From NCBI GenBank assembly GCA_020426845.1, contig JAGQPF010000166.1, forward strand, positions 1-56,557: DNA of 56,557 nt. The letters are read 5' to 3'. The notes beneath the pieces were generated by a model. That model was not told the DNA's origin. It did not search any database and was given only the letters and a program-made list of their open reading frames with translations. Source of the stretch: Planctomycetales bacterium. Lineage in GTDB: Bacteria; Planctomycetota; Planctomycetia; Pirellulales; Pirellulaceae. A program made the translations under genes and the position numbers. Shown here piece by piece: positions 41,767 through 51,640 of the stretch (its first letter is position 1; every line of letters starts with the position of its first letter).

Positions 41767-44526
41767 TTACTTGGCAGCCTGAGCGTTTTCCGTGGGGCGT
41801 GGCTTGCTACGGAAAGCAAGGATCTGCTGCTTGAGCTGCTCTGTCTCGGCTTGCATTTTGGCTGCGGCATCCGACACTTCGGCCAACGACTTTTGGGCCT
41901 CGACGACTTTGGCATTGGCAGCATTGTAAGCCGCCGCCTTCACCTCCAGGTCTTTGGCCGCCGCGTCCATGGACGCCTTGGTCGTGCTGACCGCTTGCGT
42001 CTCGGCCGCGACTGCTGTCGCCAGCGTCTTTTCCGCCGCCTGCATTGCAGCGACGTCTTTGTTGGCGGAATCCAGCTCGGCCTTCTTCTGATCAAGCAAG
42101 GTTTTCAGCGTCGCAGCCGCTTCCTTCAACTTGTCGTCGGCGACCATGGTCGAAGCCTCGTTGGTCTTGGCTGCCGCTTGCTCCAACGGAGCAACTGCTT
42201 TGGTAAGAGCCGTTGCCGTTGCGGCCATCGTATCCAGCTTGGCCTTGTTCGCAACGACGGCGTCTTGTGCCGCCTTCAGCTTGGCCTCCATCTGCTTCAT
42301 CTGTTCGGCCAACTTGGTCATGGTGGCTTGGGCCGCGTCGGCCTGCTGCTTGGTGGCCGTGGCGGCGTTGGCCATGTCGTTGACCACGGCCGTTCGCGAG
42401 TCGACCGTCTCCAGCGCTGCCGTGTACTGCTCTTGGGAGGCTTTCAGCTTGCCCTGCATCTCGCTCAACTGATTGGCGAACTGAGCTTCCTCCTGCCATT
42501 GGGCCAGAGCTTGTTGGGCGCCAGCCAATTCGGCCGCCACGGGGGTCGCTGCAGCTTGAGCGGCGGCCAGCTTCTCGGCTGCCTGCTTCATCGCTGCCTC
42601 GGTCTTGGGCAGATTCTCTTGAGCGGCCTTGAGAGCGGCGGCGGCCTGCGCCTTGGCAGCTTCAGCCGCATCGAGCTTGGCTTTGGCCGCTATCACCGCA
42701 GCCACCTTCGCTTCGACCTGCTTCTTCAGCTCCGCCAACTCAGCACCGCGTTTGGCATTCAAAGCGTCGAGCTGTTGGGCAAGTTGCTCCAGTTCCTTGT
42801 CGTCGGGAGCCGCGGCAGCGGCAGCCTTGGCCGTCGCAGCCGACTGAGCCAGCATCGGCGTCGCTTTGGACAGCTTGTCCATCGCACTGGCCATCGCTTG
42901 GTGCTCGCCGGCCAGATTGGCGTGCTCCTTTGCGATCGTGTCCGCCGTTTGAACCGCGGTCTTCATGGCAGCATCTGTCGTGGCGAGCGTCTGAGCAGCG
43001 GCCGTATGAGCGGCGGTTGCCTGCTTCGCCGCGGCGTCCGCAGCCGCGACGGCGGCCGCGAGTGGCGTATGCTTGTCAGTCGCGGCCTTGACCGCAGTCT
43101 GAGCCGCGGCGATGCGTTGGGCGACTGGCGCCGGGTTCATGCTCAACGTGCCCACTCGGGTGCCGTCATCGGCCTTCCAAATTCGCACTTCGCCCGTCCA
43201 GTCGCCGGCGATCGCGCGGTTGGACTCGTCGCAGAAGGTCACGCGCAGAGCGATGTCCGAGAAGGCTTCGAACTGCTGCAGTTGTTTGCCGGTTTGATCC
43301 CACAGTTTGGCCGTTTTGTCTCGGCCCGCGGAGAGGATCCGGCCGTCACGAGCGAACTCGATGTGCGAGACGCCCCCGCCATGCGCGGTCCAACGCTTCA
43401 CTTCGCCGCCGTTCTCCAATTCCCAAAGCCGGATCGTCGTGTCCTCGCTGCCGGAGGCAACGATGTTTGAGTCGCTCCGCCACGAGATGCCAGTGACGCC
43501 CGCCGTATGGCCTTTGAGCACCAGATACTCGCGGCCGGTGAACGCTTCCCAGACGAACGCTCCGCCAGTGCGGTCACCGGAAGCGAGCAGCACCCCGTCG
43601 GGGCTGAACTCGAGGCTATAGATCCAATCGGTGTGCTTGCGAAGTTCATGGAGCAGCTCGCCCGTGGCGGTCGAGTAGATGCGGACCACCCGTTGCGGAC
43701 CGCCCAAGGCGATTCGGCTTTGGTCAGCGCTAATGTCGGCGGCCAGGACGGTGTCCAATTCGTCGCCCACTTCAATCACTCGCTCGCCGGTCTCGACATT
43801 CCAGACAACGACCTTGCCGCTCAAGCCGTCATGCCCGCCTCCCGCCAGCAGCAACGAACCGTTGCGGCTGAACTTGAGCACTTGGGGAACACCTTCAGGG
43901 AACGGCAAAGCGCCCAGGAAGGCCCCATTGCGAGTGTCATAGAGAACCACCTGCTTCTGGCTGCCGACCGCGGCCACGGGTGCCCAAGGACTGGTGGCCA
44001 TCGAGGTCACGGCAGTCGTGCGGCTGGTATAGAAGACCGGGTCCAAGGCCATTCTTAGCGGAACCGCAGGCTTTTCCGGACGACCGCTAGGCGTGTCGCC
44101 CAAGGCGAGGTCCAGCTTCGGCTTGTCGGACATCACCGCCTTGCTGTTCTTCGTCTCCAGCGCGCCGCCATTGATCCAATCGCGGATGACATTCAGTTGC
44201 GCCTCGGGCAACTTCTCCGACTCCGGCGGCATCTTCGGCGAGTCCTGATGCGTCACCAGCAAGTACAGATAGCTGGTCTCCGCATCTCCCGGAGCGATCA
44301 CGTCGCCGGACGAGCCGCCGAGCATCATGTTGGTGTAGTTGGTCAGGTCCAACCCACCGCTCTTCTTGTCCGGGTTGTGGCAGGCCGCGCACTTTTGGCG
44401 GAACAACGGCTGCACGTGGTCGACGAACGTGACCTTTTCCTGCGCGATTGCGGCGGCGCCGAGTCCCATCGCCAAAGCGAGCGGGGATGCGACAGTAAGC
44501 AAGCGACGGATGCGGGTCGATAACAT
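41767..44526 (-). CDS. Planctomycete cytochrome c - WD40 - coiled-coil protein
   Basis: Predicted 919 residues from the ATG at 44526; signal peptide to about residue 29. A single haem motif CAACH (46-50) lies in the planctomycete-type cytochrome c domain (VQPLFRQKCAACHNPDKKSG; PKMPPESEKLPEAQLNVIRD). Residues about 170-470 hold at least six WD40 repeats, for example around LVLKGHTAGVTGISWRSDSN and ASGSEDTTIRLWELENGGEV. The last 420 residues are an Ala/Lys/Gln/Glu-rich, uninterrupted coiled coil of unusual length. It is exported and probably scaffolds an electron-transfer or enzyme complex. It is the last gene of a four-gene operon with DUF1549/1553, PPC and DUF1501 proteins. Confidence 0.9.
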   Translation of the reverse strand: MLSTRIRRLLTVASPLALAMGLGAAAIAQEKVTFVDHVQPLFRQKCAACHNPDKKSGGLDLTNYTNMMLGGSSGDVIAPGDAETSYLYLLVTHQDSPKMPPESEKLPEAQLNVIRDWINGGALETKNSKAVMSDKPKLDLALGDTPSGRPEKPAVPLRMALDPVFYTSRTTAVTSMATSPWAPVAAVGSQKQVVLYDTRNGAFLGALPFPEGVPQVLKFSRNGSLLLAGGGHDGLSGKVVVWNVETGERVIEVGDELDTVLAADISADQSRIALGGPQRVVRIYSTATGELLHELRKHTDWIYSLEFSPDGVLLASGDRTGGAFVWEAFTGREYLVLKGHTAGVTGISWRSDSNIVASGSEDTTIRLWELENGGEVKRWTAHGGGVSHIEFARDGRILSAGRDKTAKLWDQTGKQLQQFEAFSDIALRVTFCDESNRAIAGDWTGEVRIWKADDGTRVGTLSMNPAPVAQRIAAAQTAVKAATDKHTPLAAAVAAADAAAKQATAAHTAAAQTLATTDAAMKTAVQTADTIAKEHANLAGEHQAMASAMDKLSKATPMLAQSAATAKAAAAAAPDDKELEQLAQQLDALNAKRGAELAELKKQVEAKVAAVIAAKAKLDAAEAAKAQAAAALKAAQENLPKTEAAMKQAAEKLAAAQAAATPVAAELAGAQQALAQWQEEAQFANQLSEMQGKLKASQEQYTAALETVDSRTAVVNDMANAATATKQQADAAQATMTKLAEQMKQMEAKLKAAQDAVVANKAKLDTMAATATALTKAVAPLEQAAAKTNEASTMVADDKLKEAAATLKTLLDQKKAELDSANKDVAAMQAAEKTLATAVAAETQAVSTTKASMDAAAKDLEVKAAAYNAANAKVVEAQKSLAEVSDAAAKMQAETEQLKQQILAFRSKPRPTENAQAAK

Positions 44527-44640
44527 GGTGGAAGCCTCTCCCAAGTATTCCGCTGAAGCGATGATTGGATGGAACGAATCGCAGGCGGTTTGCAGCCGTG
44601 TTGTCCGACTCTCGTCCGACTCACGGCGAGGGTCGGTTAG

Positions 44641-47079
44641 TTAGTGGTTAAAGAGGAACTCGCGCGAATTCAGCACGGCCCAGAAGACGTCCTCCAGGCC
44701 CTGGCCTTCGGCGCCGGCGCCTCGCTCCTTGACCAACTGCTGGAGGTTGATCACCTCCTGCTCCGTGGGCCGTCGGCAGAGGCAGCGGATGTAGATATCC
44801 TCGATCACTTGCTGCTCGGTCGCCTTGGCCGCGAGGGCGTTGGTGACGACCTTGCCGGCGGCGATCTTGCCGTGCAACGTGTCGCCATTGAGCAAATGCA
44901 GCGCTTGGGACAGGTTGGGCTCCATCTTCACTTCGCAGGCACACACCGTCTCGCGAGTTGCGCGGCCGAAGGTGGTGAGGAAGTAGGTGCTGGTGTTGCC
45001 GTCGGCGATCTGCACCGCGCGGGCGCCATTGGGCAAGCCGCGGAACTTATTCTTGGTGTCGGTCACCTGGCTGATCACATCCAGCAGCACTTCGGCACGC
45101 AAACGTCTCAGCGGAGCGTGAGAGAAGTTGCGCTCATCGCGAGCGTTGGTCTCGTTCGTCTGTGTGCTGAGCTGATAGGTTCGCGAGAGGCAGATGTCGC
45201 GCACCAGCCGCTTGAAGTCGTAGTTGTACTCGGTGAACTTGTCAGCCAGTGCCTGAAGCAGCTCGGGGTTGCTGGCCGGGTTGCTGACGCGAACGTCGTC
45301 CACCTCGTTGATAATGCCGCGGCCCAGGAAGTGAGCCCAGACAATGTTCGCCAGATTCGTGGCAAAGTACGGGTTTTCACTCGAGGCCAGCCACTGCGCC
45401 ATCACGACCCGGCGGTCCTTGCCCTTCACGTCTGGCACCGCGCCACCGAGGAACTTGGGCGCCATGTTCTTTTTCGTGACGGGGTTGGCGACCTCGCCCG
45501 AGGCGCGGTTGTAGACGATCAACTCGCGAGGGTCCTCGGCCCGCTTGCGGCCGATCTGCGAAAAGAACGCCGCAAAGCTGTAGTAGTCGTCCATCGTCCA
45601 ACGATCGAACGGATGGTTGTGGCACTGGGCACACTGGATTCGCATGCCCATGAACACCTGGGCCACGTTCTCGGACACCTTCAGCGTGTCGGTCTCGTTC
45701 TGGTAGTAATTGGTGGCGGGGTTCGCAAACGTGCCGCCATTGGAGCCCAGCAGGTTTTGCACCATCTTGTCGACGGGAACCTCGCCGGCGATCTGCTGCT
45801 CGAGCCAGTTATAGTACAGCAACATCGACTTGTAGCTGACTTGCTGAGACGAGCGGATTTGCAGCAGCTCGGCCCACTTCATCACCCACAACTCCACGAA
45901 CTCTTTGCGACCCAGCAAGTCGTCGACAAGCAGCTCGCGTTTCTTCGGGTCAGTGCTGGTCATAAAGTTGTGGTATTCCTCGACCGTCGGCATCTTGCCG
46001 GTGATGTCGAGACTGACACGCCGCAAAAACTGCTCGTCCGAAGATACTTCGGAGGGGTTGATCCGCAGCTTCCGCAACTTCGCGTGGACGTGCGTGTCGA
46101 TGTAGTTGTTCTCGGCCGCGTTGTTCCAGGTGAACTGCTGGTCCTTGGGCAACACGATGAAGTGGGTGCCGACGGTGTGCGTGTCGAAGCGAGCCATGAT
46201 GAACGCTTCGCCGGGGTTGGCCGCCGTGACTTCGCCCTGCTGTGAGATCTCCGCGGAGTTCTCGTTGTTGGAGCTGAAGTACGCGAGCGATGTCACATCG
46301 CGGTCCGTGCCGTCGGAATAGAACGCTCGAACGATCACGTGCTGCGAAGCGCCTTCACCGTCGAGCACAGCGTTCTCGGGATAGATCTCGACGCGATCGA
46401 CCGTGGGGACTTCGCCCTGATCGGCGGGGGCATTGGCATTCAGCCAACGCATCAGCGTGCCGTAGAGCTCATCCCCTTCGGCAAATCGCTTGCCACCGGT
46501 GTGAGGCACTTGGCCGGCGCCTTTTTGCATCAGCAGCGATTCCGCGGGCACCGCCAGATTGATACGGCGAGTCGCGATTTCGCGGGTCAAACGGTGGTAG
46601 TCGCCTTCGGCGTCAAAGCCGAACAGGGACAGCCGAAAGCCGTCCTTGCCTCGAGCGGCGCCGTGGCAGCTGCCCGTGTTGCAACCCGACTTCATGAAGA
46701 TCGGCATCACGTCCAGCTTAAAGCTGATCGGCGGGTCTTCGTTGTGGCGAGCCACGTCGATCGGCATTTTGAACGCGTGTCCGCCATACTCGATCGTCAG
46801 CTCGGCCTTGCCGTCCGCGGCGGCGTAGAGCGTTTGCCCTTCCAGGCGAGCGGCGTCGCCCGTCAGCGTCAGCTTGGACTCGTGAGTGACGTCGCGGGTG
46901 ATTCCGTCCGGCTGAACTGCCTGCACGATCACGCGCTGCAGATCGCGAACTGTGGTCAGCTGTGCCGACTGGGGATAGACCCGAATCGAAGCGACCGTCG
47001 CGTCGGCCGCATGCCCGACGGAGCAGAGGCTCAACAATAGCGCGCCTGCCAGGCCTTGGCGAAGCAAGTTTCTCAGCAT
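44641..47079 (-). CDS. DUF1549/DUF1553 planctomycete protein with Ig-like domains
   Basis: Predicted 812 residues; signal peptide to about 25. Beta-sandwich Ig-like (BIG2-like) modules lie at about 28-110 and 225-310. CNTGSCHG (133-140) is a CX4CH haem-like motif. DUF1549 follows at about 325-520 (NNYIDTHVHAKLRKLRINPS; AQCHNHPFDRWTMDDYYSFA, with a CAQCH haem motif), then DUF1553 (RRVVMAQWLASSENPYFATN; NIVWAHFLGRGIINEVDDVR) to the end. The two DUFs form a planctomycete-specific pair, commonly beside DUF1501. Function is not known; a secreted redox or degradative enzyme is suggested by the haem motifs. It starts 57 bases after the PPC gene. Confidence 0.93.
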   Translation of the reverse strand: MLRNLLRQGLAGALLLSLCSVGHAADATVASIRVYPQSAQLTTVRDLQRVIVQAVQPDGITRDVTHESKLTLTGDAARLEGQTLYAAADGKAELTIEYGGHAFKMPIDVARHNEDPPISFKLDVMPIFMKSGCNTGSCHGAARGKDGFRLSLFGFDAEGDYHRLTREIATRRINLAVPAESLLMQKGAGQVPHTGGKRFAEGDELYGTLMRWLNANAPADQGEVPTVDRVEIYPENAVLDGEGASQHVIVRAFYSDGTDRDVTSLAYFSSNNENSAEISQQGEVTAANPGEAFIMARFDTHTVGTHFIVLPKDQQFTWNNAAENNYIDTHVHAKLRKLRINPSEVSSDEQFLRRVSLDITGKMPTVEEYHNFMTSTDPKKRELLVDDLLGRKEFVELWVMKWAELLQIRSSQQVSYKSMLLYYNWLEQQIAGEVPVDKMVQNLLGSNGGTFANPATNYYQNETDTLKVSENVAQVFMGMRIQCAQCHNHPFDRWTMDDYYSFAAFFSQIGRKRAEDPRELIVYNRASGEVANPVTKKNMAPKFLGGAVPDVKGKDRRVVMAQWLASSENPYFATNLANIVWAHFLGRGIINEVDDVRVSNPASNPELLQALADKFTEYNYDFKRLVRDICLSRTYQLSTQTNETNARDERNFSHAPLRRLRAEVLLDVISQVTDTKNKFRGLPNGARAVQIADGNTSTYFLTTFGRATRETVCACEVKMEPNLSQALHLLNGDTLHGKIAAGKVVTNALAAKATEQQVIEDIYIRCLCRRPTEQEVINLQQLVKERGAGAEGQGLEDVFWAVLNSREFLFNH

Positions 47080-47136
47080 GACAAGTTCCGTTTCCAGCTG
47101 TGATTGCGAGTTGTTTCGGGAGGAAAATGGTGGAGC

Positions 47137-49575
47137 TTATTCGCCGCCGGCCTCACGAGCTGCTTGCCGCAACTTTTCGAGCCGCGAGAGCGGCTTTTCG
47201 GTGGCGGGCTTCGGCTCGGGTTTGGGAGTGGGAGCGGCGGCCACCTTGGGTTGAGGCGGCGTGTCCTTGGGCGGCGGCAGCGGCTGGTCGATTTGCAGCT
47301 CGGTCACTCCCGCCGTGCCGACAACCGGCTCGCCCTGCTCCAACAGCGTCACGCGACAAATCAGGTTCTTATGCTTGCCAACGGGGCTGGCGGGATCCAC
47401 CGTGATCGGGAACGACAGCTCGGTCGTCTCCTTGGTGAACGTGAGCTCGGTGGTGGTGGTCTTGGGTGGCAGCCCCAACAGCACAACCTTGGCCTCGCCC
47501 TCGAACGGCGTGAGTTGGTTGAGTTTGCAGTAGATTTGAGTTGGCTTGCCCTGTTCGGTAGAGGCGCGCTGGGCGGCGAACTGCACGTAGGGCTCGACGA
47601 CTTTTAACTTGGCCATCTGCGAGGAGGCCCAGATGTTGGCGCCGACGCCAGTCACATACACTGGCCACTCCTTCACCTCCGCGTTGCCGGCCGCGTTCAA
47701 CGGGTAGTCAACTTCCGTCTTGCCCTCGGGAATGGTCACACGGCTGGCGCCGCTGACTCCCGGTGGACGGAACGGAAACTCGATCGTGATGGGCGCCGTG
47801 AAGCCCTCCTTGCGCTCGGCGACCACCTTGAGATTCAGCGAGCCACTGCGAACCAGCGGCGCCTTGGGCTGAACGATCGACAACTTGAAAGGAGCTTCCT
47901 CGGTCACGGCGATGGGCAGCTTCGCCACATCTTTCCAGACATAGAGGGACTGGCCCGGCTGGCCAATGACGAAGTCGGCGCGATTTGTAAAGCCACCACG
48001 AACCTTGAGGTCGCCGTTGACGTGCTCGCCCTGGAAGTTGATCAGCCCGCCACCAACCGGAGCGTCCGCAGCGGCTTCAAAGACGACGCCGATCGTGCTC
48101 AAGTTGCCGGGGATGGGCTCATAGTGCATGGTCACGCCGGGAGGAAGTCCCGCCGGATCCAGCGTCACATCGCCGCCGAAATTCGCTCGGCTTACCGTCA
48201 ACAACGTGCCGAAGCGATTCCCACGCGGGATCACAATCTGCTGACGCGTTTGTTCGTAGCGTGAAACCCGGGGAATGCTCAGCGTCAACGAGGGCTGCAC
48301 AGCAGTGAATTCGATGCGATACACAAACTCGGGTCCGCCACGAGAAAGATGGTCGGTGACACGAGCGATGTACTCGCCATCGGCGGGAGCGGTGAATCGC
48401 AGGTAGCTATCGGGGCCCCGCGAATCGTCGTTGCCGGCGATCGACCGGCCGTCGGCCGTATAGAGGTTCAGCACGGGATCCAGCGGCGAGCGAATGCGGC
48501 GGCCATAGCACTCGACCTCAAACACCTGTCCCTTTTTCGCGGCGAACTTGAAGCAATCCACATCGCCGTCGGCTTGAATAACGCCGTTGAACGCGAGCGG
48601 CAATTCGGCGGGCGTCGCGTCGCCAAAACCGTTGTTCGGCTCGACTTCCAACACATTGCCATGGGGGAAGACGCGAAACGGGTTGCCGGTGGGGCTGACG
48701 CCCTGCGGATTCTCCGCATGGACCGCGAAGTCGTCATCCGCTTCGGCGGGCACTTGGATCGTTTGCTTGTGCTCGCCGGTCGGGTCGCCGATGAACGTGA
48801 CTTCGGTCGGTTCGCTGGCCTTGCCACCCGCGGGGTAAACGGCTAACGGGCGGGGGAAGTTGCCGATATGCAGTCGGTAGAAGCTCGCGCCATTGCCGCC
48901 GTAAGCGCTGTCTCGCATTTCGACGTAGTACTTGCCATCCTCGGGAGCGACGACCGAGCAGACCGCATCCTGGCGGACCAACGGGGTATCGTCGCCGACA
49001 GCGAGGGCAAATCGCTTGGCGTCGAGAATCGCAATGTAGGGATCAAACAGGGTGGTGCCGAGCCGCATGCCCTCGACTTCCACCGAGATTCGCTCGCCCT
49101 TCTTCGCGTCGATGACGAAGTAGTCGACATCCTCCGCGCCGATGAGTCCCTGCACGGTGACGTTGGCGCTGATCGGTTGAGCCGCCTCGAATTCGGTGTT
49201 TGGCTCTTTTTCATCCACAGCCGGCAGGGCGCCGACGAAAAAGGTTCGATACTCGGAGATGCCAGTCGCTGTCCGCACTTGCGCGACATGCTCGCCCAAC
49301 CGACAGTCGGGCGCGACCTTCACCTTGACCTTGACCGAGGCGGCGGCCGGCTCCAGGCTGAGCACTTCAAAGCCGGGACTGTAGAAGAGGATCTCTTGCG
49401 CATCCTCCAGGCGAGCGCCGACAAACACCAGATCGTGCTCGGCGCCGCGTTGGCAGCCACGCGGATCAATTCGAGTCAACGCGGGAGAGGCAGACTCGGC
49501 GGCAACGGGGAACGCCAAGGCGATCAGCATTGGCAGCATTGGCAGGATTGCAAACGCCCGTGTTGAACGTGACAT
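47137..49575 (-). CDS. Secreted protein with pre-peptidase C-terminal (PPC) domains
   Basis: Predicted 812 residues; GGAG lies before the ATG and the signal peptide ends near residue 28. An IPT/Ig-like domain (about 30-115) is followed by two PPC-type beta domains, each introduced by an EPN motif: KEPNTEFEAAQPISANVTVQ and VEPNNGFGDATPAELPLAFN, then DVDCFKFAAKKGQVFEVECY. The remaining 400 residues are further beta-sandwich modules. The C-terminus is a Pro/Lys linker (KPEPKPATEKPLSRLEKLRQ). No catalytic motif was found. It probably binds carbohydrate or other proteins outside the cell. It is the second gene of the operon. Confidence 0.9.
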   Translation of the reverse strand: MSRSTRAFAILPMLPMLIALAFPVAAESASPALTRIDPRGCQRGAEHDLVFVGARLEDAQEILFYSPGFEVLSLEPAAASVKVKVKVAPDCRLGEHVAQVRTATGISEYRTFFVGALPAVDEKEPNTEFEAAQPISANVTVQGLIGAEDVDYFVIDAKKGERISVEVEGMRLGTTLFDPYIAILDAKRFALAVGDDTPLVRQDAVCSVVAPEDGKYYVEMRDSAYGGNGASFYRLHIGNFPRPLAVYPAGGKASEPTEVTFIGDPTGEHKQTIQVPAEADDDFAVHAENPQGVSPTGNPFRVFPHGNVLEVEPNNGFGDATPAELPLAFNGVIQADGDVDCFKFAAKKGQVFEVECYGRRIRSPLDPVLNLYTADGRSIAGNDDSRGPDSYLRFTAPADGEYIARVTDHLSRGGPEFVYRIEFTAVQPSLTLSIPRVSRYEQTRQQIVIPRGNRFGTLLTVSRANFGGDVTLDPAGLPPGVTMHYEPIPGNLSTIGVVFEAAADAPVGGGLINFQGEHVNGDLKVRGGFTNRADFVIGQPGQSLYVWKDVAKLPIAVTEEAPFKLSIVQPKAPLVRSGSLNLKVVAERKEGFTAPITIEFPFRPPGVSGASRVTIPEGKTEVDYPLNAAGNAEVKEWPVYVTGVGANIWASSQMAKLKVVEPYVQFAAQRASTEQGKPTQIYCKLNQLTPFEGEAKVVLLGLPPKTTTTELTFTKETTELSFPITVDPASPVGKHKNLICRVTLLEQGEPVVGTAGVTELQIDQPLPPPKDTPPQPKVAAAPTPKPEPKPATEKPLSRLEKLRQAAREAGGE

Positions 49576-49758
49576 AGTCGCTCCAACAGTTCGGTCAGAA
49601 GTGCGATGTGCGTGGGTGGGAGTGAATCGGCGCGAACGTGTGCGGCGCGCTCACGGGAGCGGCCGAACCAGGCGGATTCGGAGGGGGCAGGAACGCCGGC
49701 GCCGACGGTCGAGACGGCGTTTGCCGTCCCGACTGCGGGCTGGACGTGTCTGTTGACG

Positions 49759-51063
49759 TTACGCGAGCAGTTCCTTGCGAACTTTGCCGCCGTCCACGAT
49801 TTCGATCGGACGGTCGCCGGGCGCCATCAGCTCTTTGTCGGCGACGATGCCCATCGTGTGGTAGATCGTGGTTGCCCAGTCCTCGACGTTCAGGCCGTTC
49901 TCGTCCGGCTCGCTCGCCGTTGCGTCGGACTTGCCGTAGACGATGCCACGTTTCAGTCCGCCGCCGGCCATCGCGATGCTGAAGACCTTCGGCCAGTGGT
50001 CGCGACCAGCGTTCCCGTTGATCTTGGGAGTGCGGCCGAATTCGCTGCAAACACAGACCATCGTCGAGTCGAGCAGACCGCGCTGATCGAGATCGTTGAT
50101 CAGCATCGCAAAGGCTTGGTCGAACGGAGGCAGCTGGCCGCGAATGCTGCCGTCGATATTGTTGTGCATATCCCAGCCGCCATAGGTGAGTGTCACAAAT
50201 CGGACACCCGCCTCGACGAGCCGCCGCGCCAACAACATCCGGGCGCCGGCCGTGTTGCGGCCATATTGGTCACGCAGCTTGTCGTCCTCGCGACCGATAT
50301 CGAACGCCTCGCGGGCCTTCTCGGAGCTGATCATCGCGTAAGCGCGCTGATAGAACGAATCGACCGCGTCCAGCGAGTCCGCCTTCTCGGTGCTCGTGAA
50401 ATGACTATTGACGGCGTCGAGCATCTTGCGACGCGACGAGAAGCGGTTGTCGTCCACACCGCCCGGCAGTTTCAGGTCGCGGACCGTGAAGTCGCCGCTA
50501 GCCGGGTCCGAGCCCAGGCTGAAGCCCGCATAGGACGAGCTCAAATAGCCGGTTCCGGCGAACTGGTTGGGCTGACTGGGAATGCACACATAGGGCGGCA
50601 GATTGTTGCGAGGTCCGAATTCGTGTGCGACGACGGATCCCATCGAGGGGTAGGCCAAAGCCGGGCTGGGACGATAGCCGGTGAACATGTTGTGCGTGCC
50701 ACGCTCGTGAGCGGCTTCGCCGTGGCTCATGGCCCGGCAAACGACCAGCTTGTCCGCCACATTCGCCGTGTTCTTCAGCATCTCGTTGAAACGCACGCCT
50801 TCCACCTTGGTGGCGATGCTGTTCATCGGGCCGCGATATTCAACCGGCGCGTACGGCTTCGGATCCCACGTCTCTTGATGTGCGGCGCCACCTGGCAGAA
50901 AGATGAAGATCACCGACTTCGCAGTGCCTTCCTTGCTCTCGTAAAACTTCTGCTCCGCTTGAGCCTCGAGTCGAAGCATGTCGGCAAGCGAAAGGCCAAG
51001 GCCTCCCAAGAATCCGACGTGCATGAAATCGCGACGACCGATGGAGTTACCCGAGCACCTCAT
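49759..51063 (-). CDS. DUF1501-family protein with Tat-like signal
   Basis: Predicted 434 residues from the ATG at 51063, supported by AGGAG eight bases upstream. SIGRRDFMHVGFLGGLGLSL is a twin-arginine signal, so it should be exported folded. The DUF1501 body has SVIFIFLPGGAAHQETWDPK, NMFTGYRPSPALAYPSMGSV, TLTYGGWDMHNNIDGSIRGQ and VCSEFGRTPKINGNAGRDHW. The family is related to the alkaline phosphatase/sulfatase fold, with Asp/His residues that can bind metal; its substrate is unknown. It is the first gene of the operon, 183 bases before the PPC gene. The frame is open upstream to 51186 without protein character. Confidence 0.93.
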   Translation of the reverse strand: MRCSGNSIGRRDFMHVGFLGGLGLSLADMLRLEAQAEQKFYESKEGTAKSVIFIFLPGGAAHQETWDPKPYAPVEYRGPMNSIATKVEGVRFNEMLKNTANVADKLVVCRAMSHGEAAHERGTHNMFTGYRPSPALAYPSMGSVVAHEFGPRNNLPPYVCIPSQPNQFAGTGYLSSSYAGFSLGSDPASGDFTVRDLKLPGGVDDNRFSSRRKMLDAVNSHFTSTEKADSLDAVDSFYQRAYAMISSEKAREAFDIGREDDKLRDQYGRNTAGARMLLARRLVEAGVRFVTLTYGGWDMHNNIDGSIRGQLPPFDQAFAMLINDLDQRGLLDSTMVCVCSEFGRTPKINGNAGRDHWPKVFSIAMAGGGLKRGIVYGKSDATASEPDENGLNVEDWATTIYHTMGIVADKELMAPGDRPIEIVDGGKVRKELLA

Positions 51064-51188
51064 GAAGCTTTCTCCTAGGCGGTGAGGCACCACAAACCCA
51101 TGCGCTGCGGAGAGGAAACCCTCGCCGACGGGTTGAGGTGGGCTGAGAGACGTGGAAGGGAACACACGTCCTGTTAGGTGGGACATTT

Positions 51189-51249
51189 GGACGCATTCTC
51201 GCGTCCGGAGTGAGATGTGATCCTAACCGCTCGGATTTGACTTGTCAAA
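51189..51249 (-). promoter_or_regulatory. Sigma70-like promoter with overlapping dyad for the DUF1501 operon
   Basis: Reading the minus strand, TTGACA (51248-51243) and TAGGAT (51225-51220) are 17 bases apart. The -35 box lies inside a perfect palindrome TTTGACTTGTCAAA (51236-51249), which would suit a repressor or activator. Downstream, GGACGC/GCGTCC (51189-51206) can form a hairpin in the leader RNA. About 155 bases separate the -10 box from the DUF1501 start codon. Confidence 0.6.
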
Positions 51250-51328
51250 ACAATCGAAGCCGATTTATCCGTCGATCCGGAAAATGTGTCGCCCCCAGGC
51301 AGAAGGGTCGCGGTCCCTGACTCGCGAC

Positions 51329-51560
51329 CATGGCTACAATCTTTCGCCCCTTGGGGGGCTTGCGGGGCTGGAGCGAGTGAATCGCGCGCGATTTCGGGGG
51401 CGCCGCCATGGGCTGGCGCCGTGGCTACGGTCTGTCGCCCCCCTGCGGGCTTGTGGGGCTGGTGCGCGTGAACTGCGCGCGATTTCGGCGGCGCCGCCGT
51501 ACATGGGCTGGCGTCGGCTCGCGCCCATAATCCGTCGCCCCTTGCCGGGCTGGGGGGTGT
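51329..51560 (+). repeat. Tandem repeat, about 91-100-bp unit, 2.5 copies
   Basis: TGGCTACAATCTTTCGCCCC begins at 51331, TGGCTACGGTCTGTCGCCCC at 51422, and a shorter third unit with TCCGTCGCCCC at 51531. Within units, GCGCGCGATTTCGG and GGCGCCGCC recur. Spacing is 91 then about 100 bases. All frames are open, which produces spurious peptides. The array lies between the DUF1501 promoter and the DUF1579-like gene. Planctomycete genomes carry similar dispersed units. Confidence 0.75.
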
Positions 51561-51640
51561 GGAGAGCGAGGAAGCCGTTTGCCGAGCGCTACACGCTTTG
51601 GCGGTTGGCAAAGCCTCACTCTGTCCCACTAGGCCGCAGC

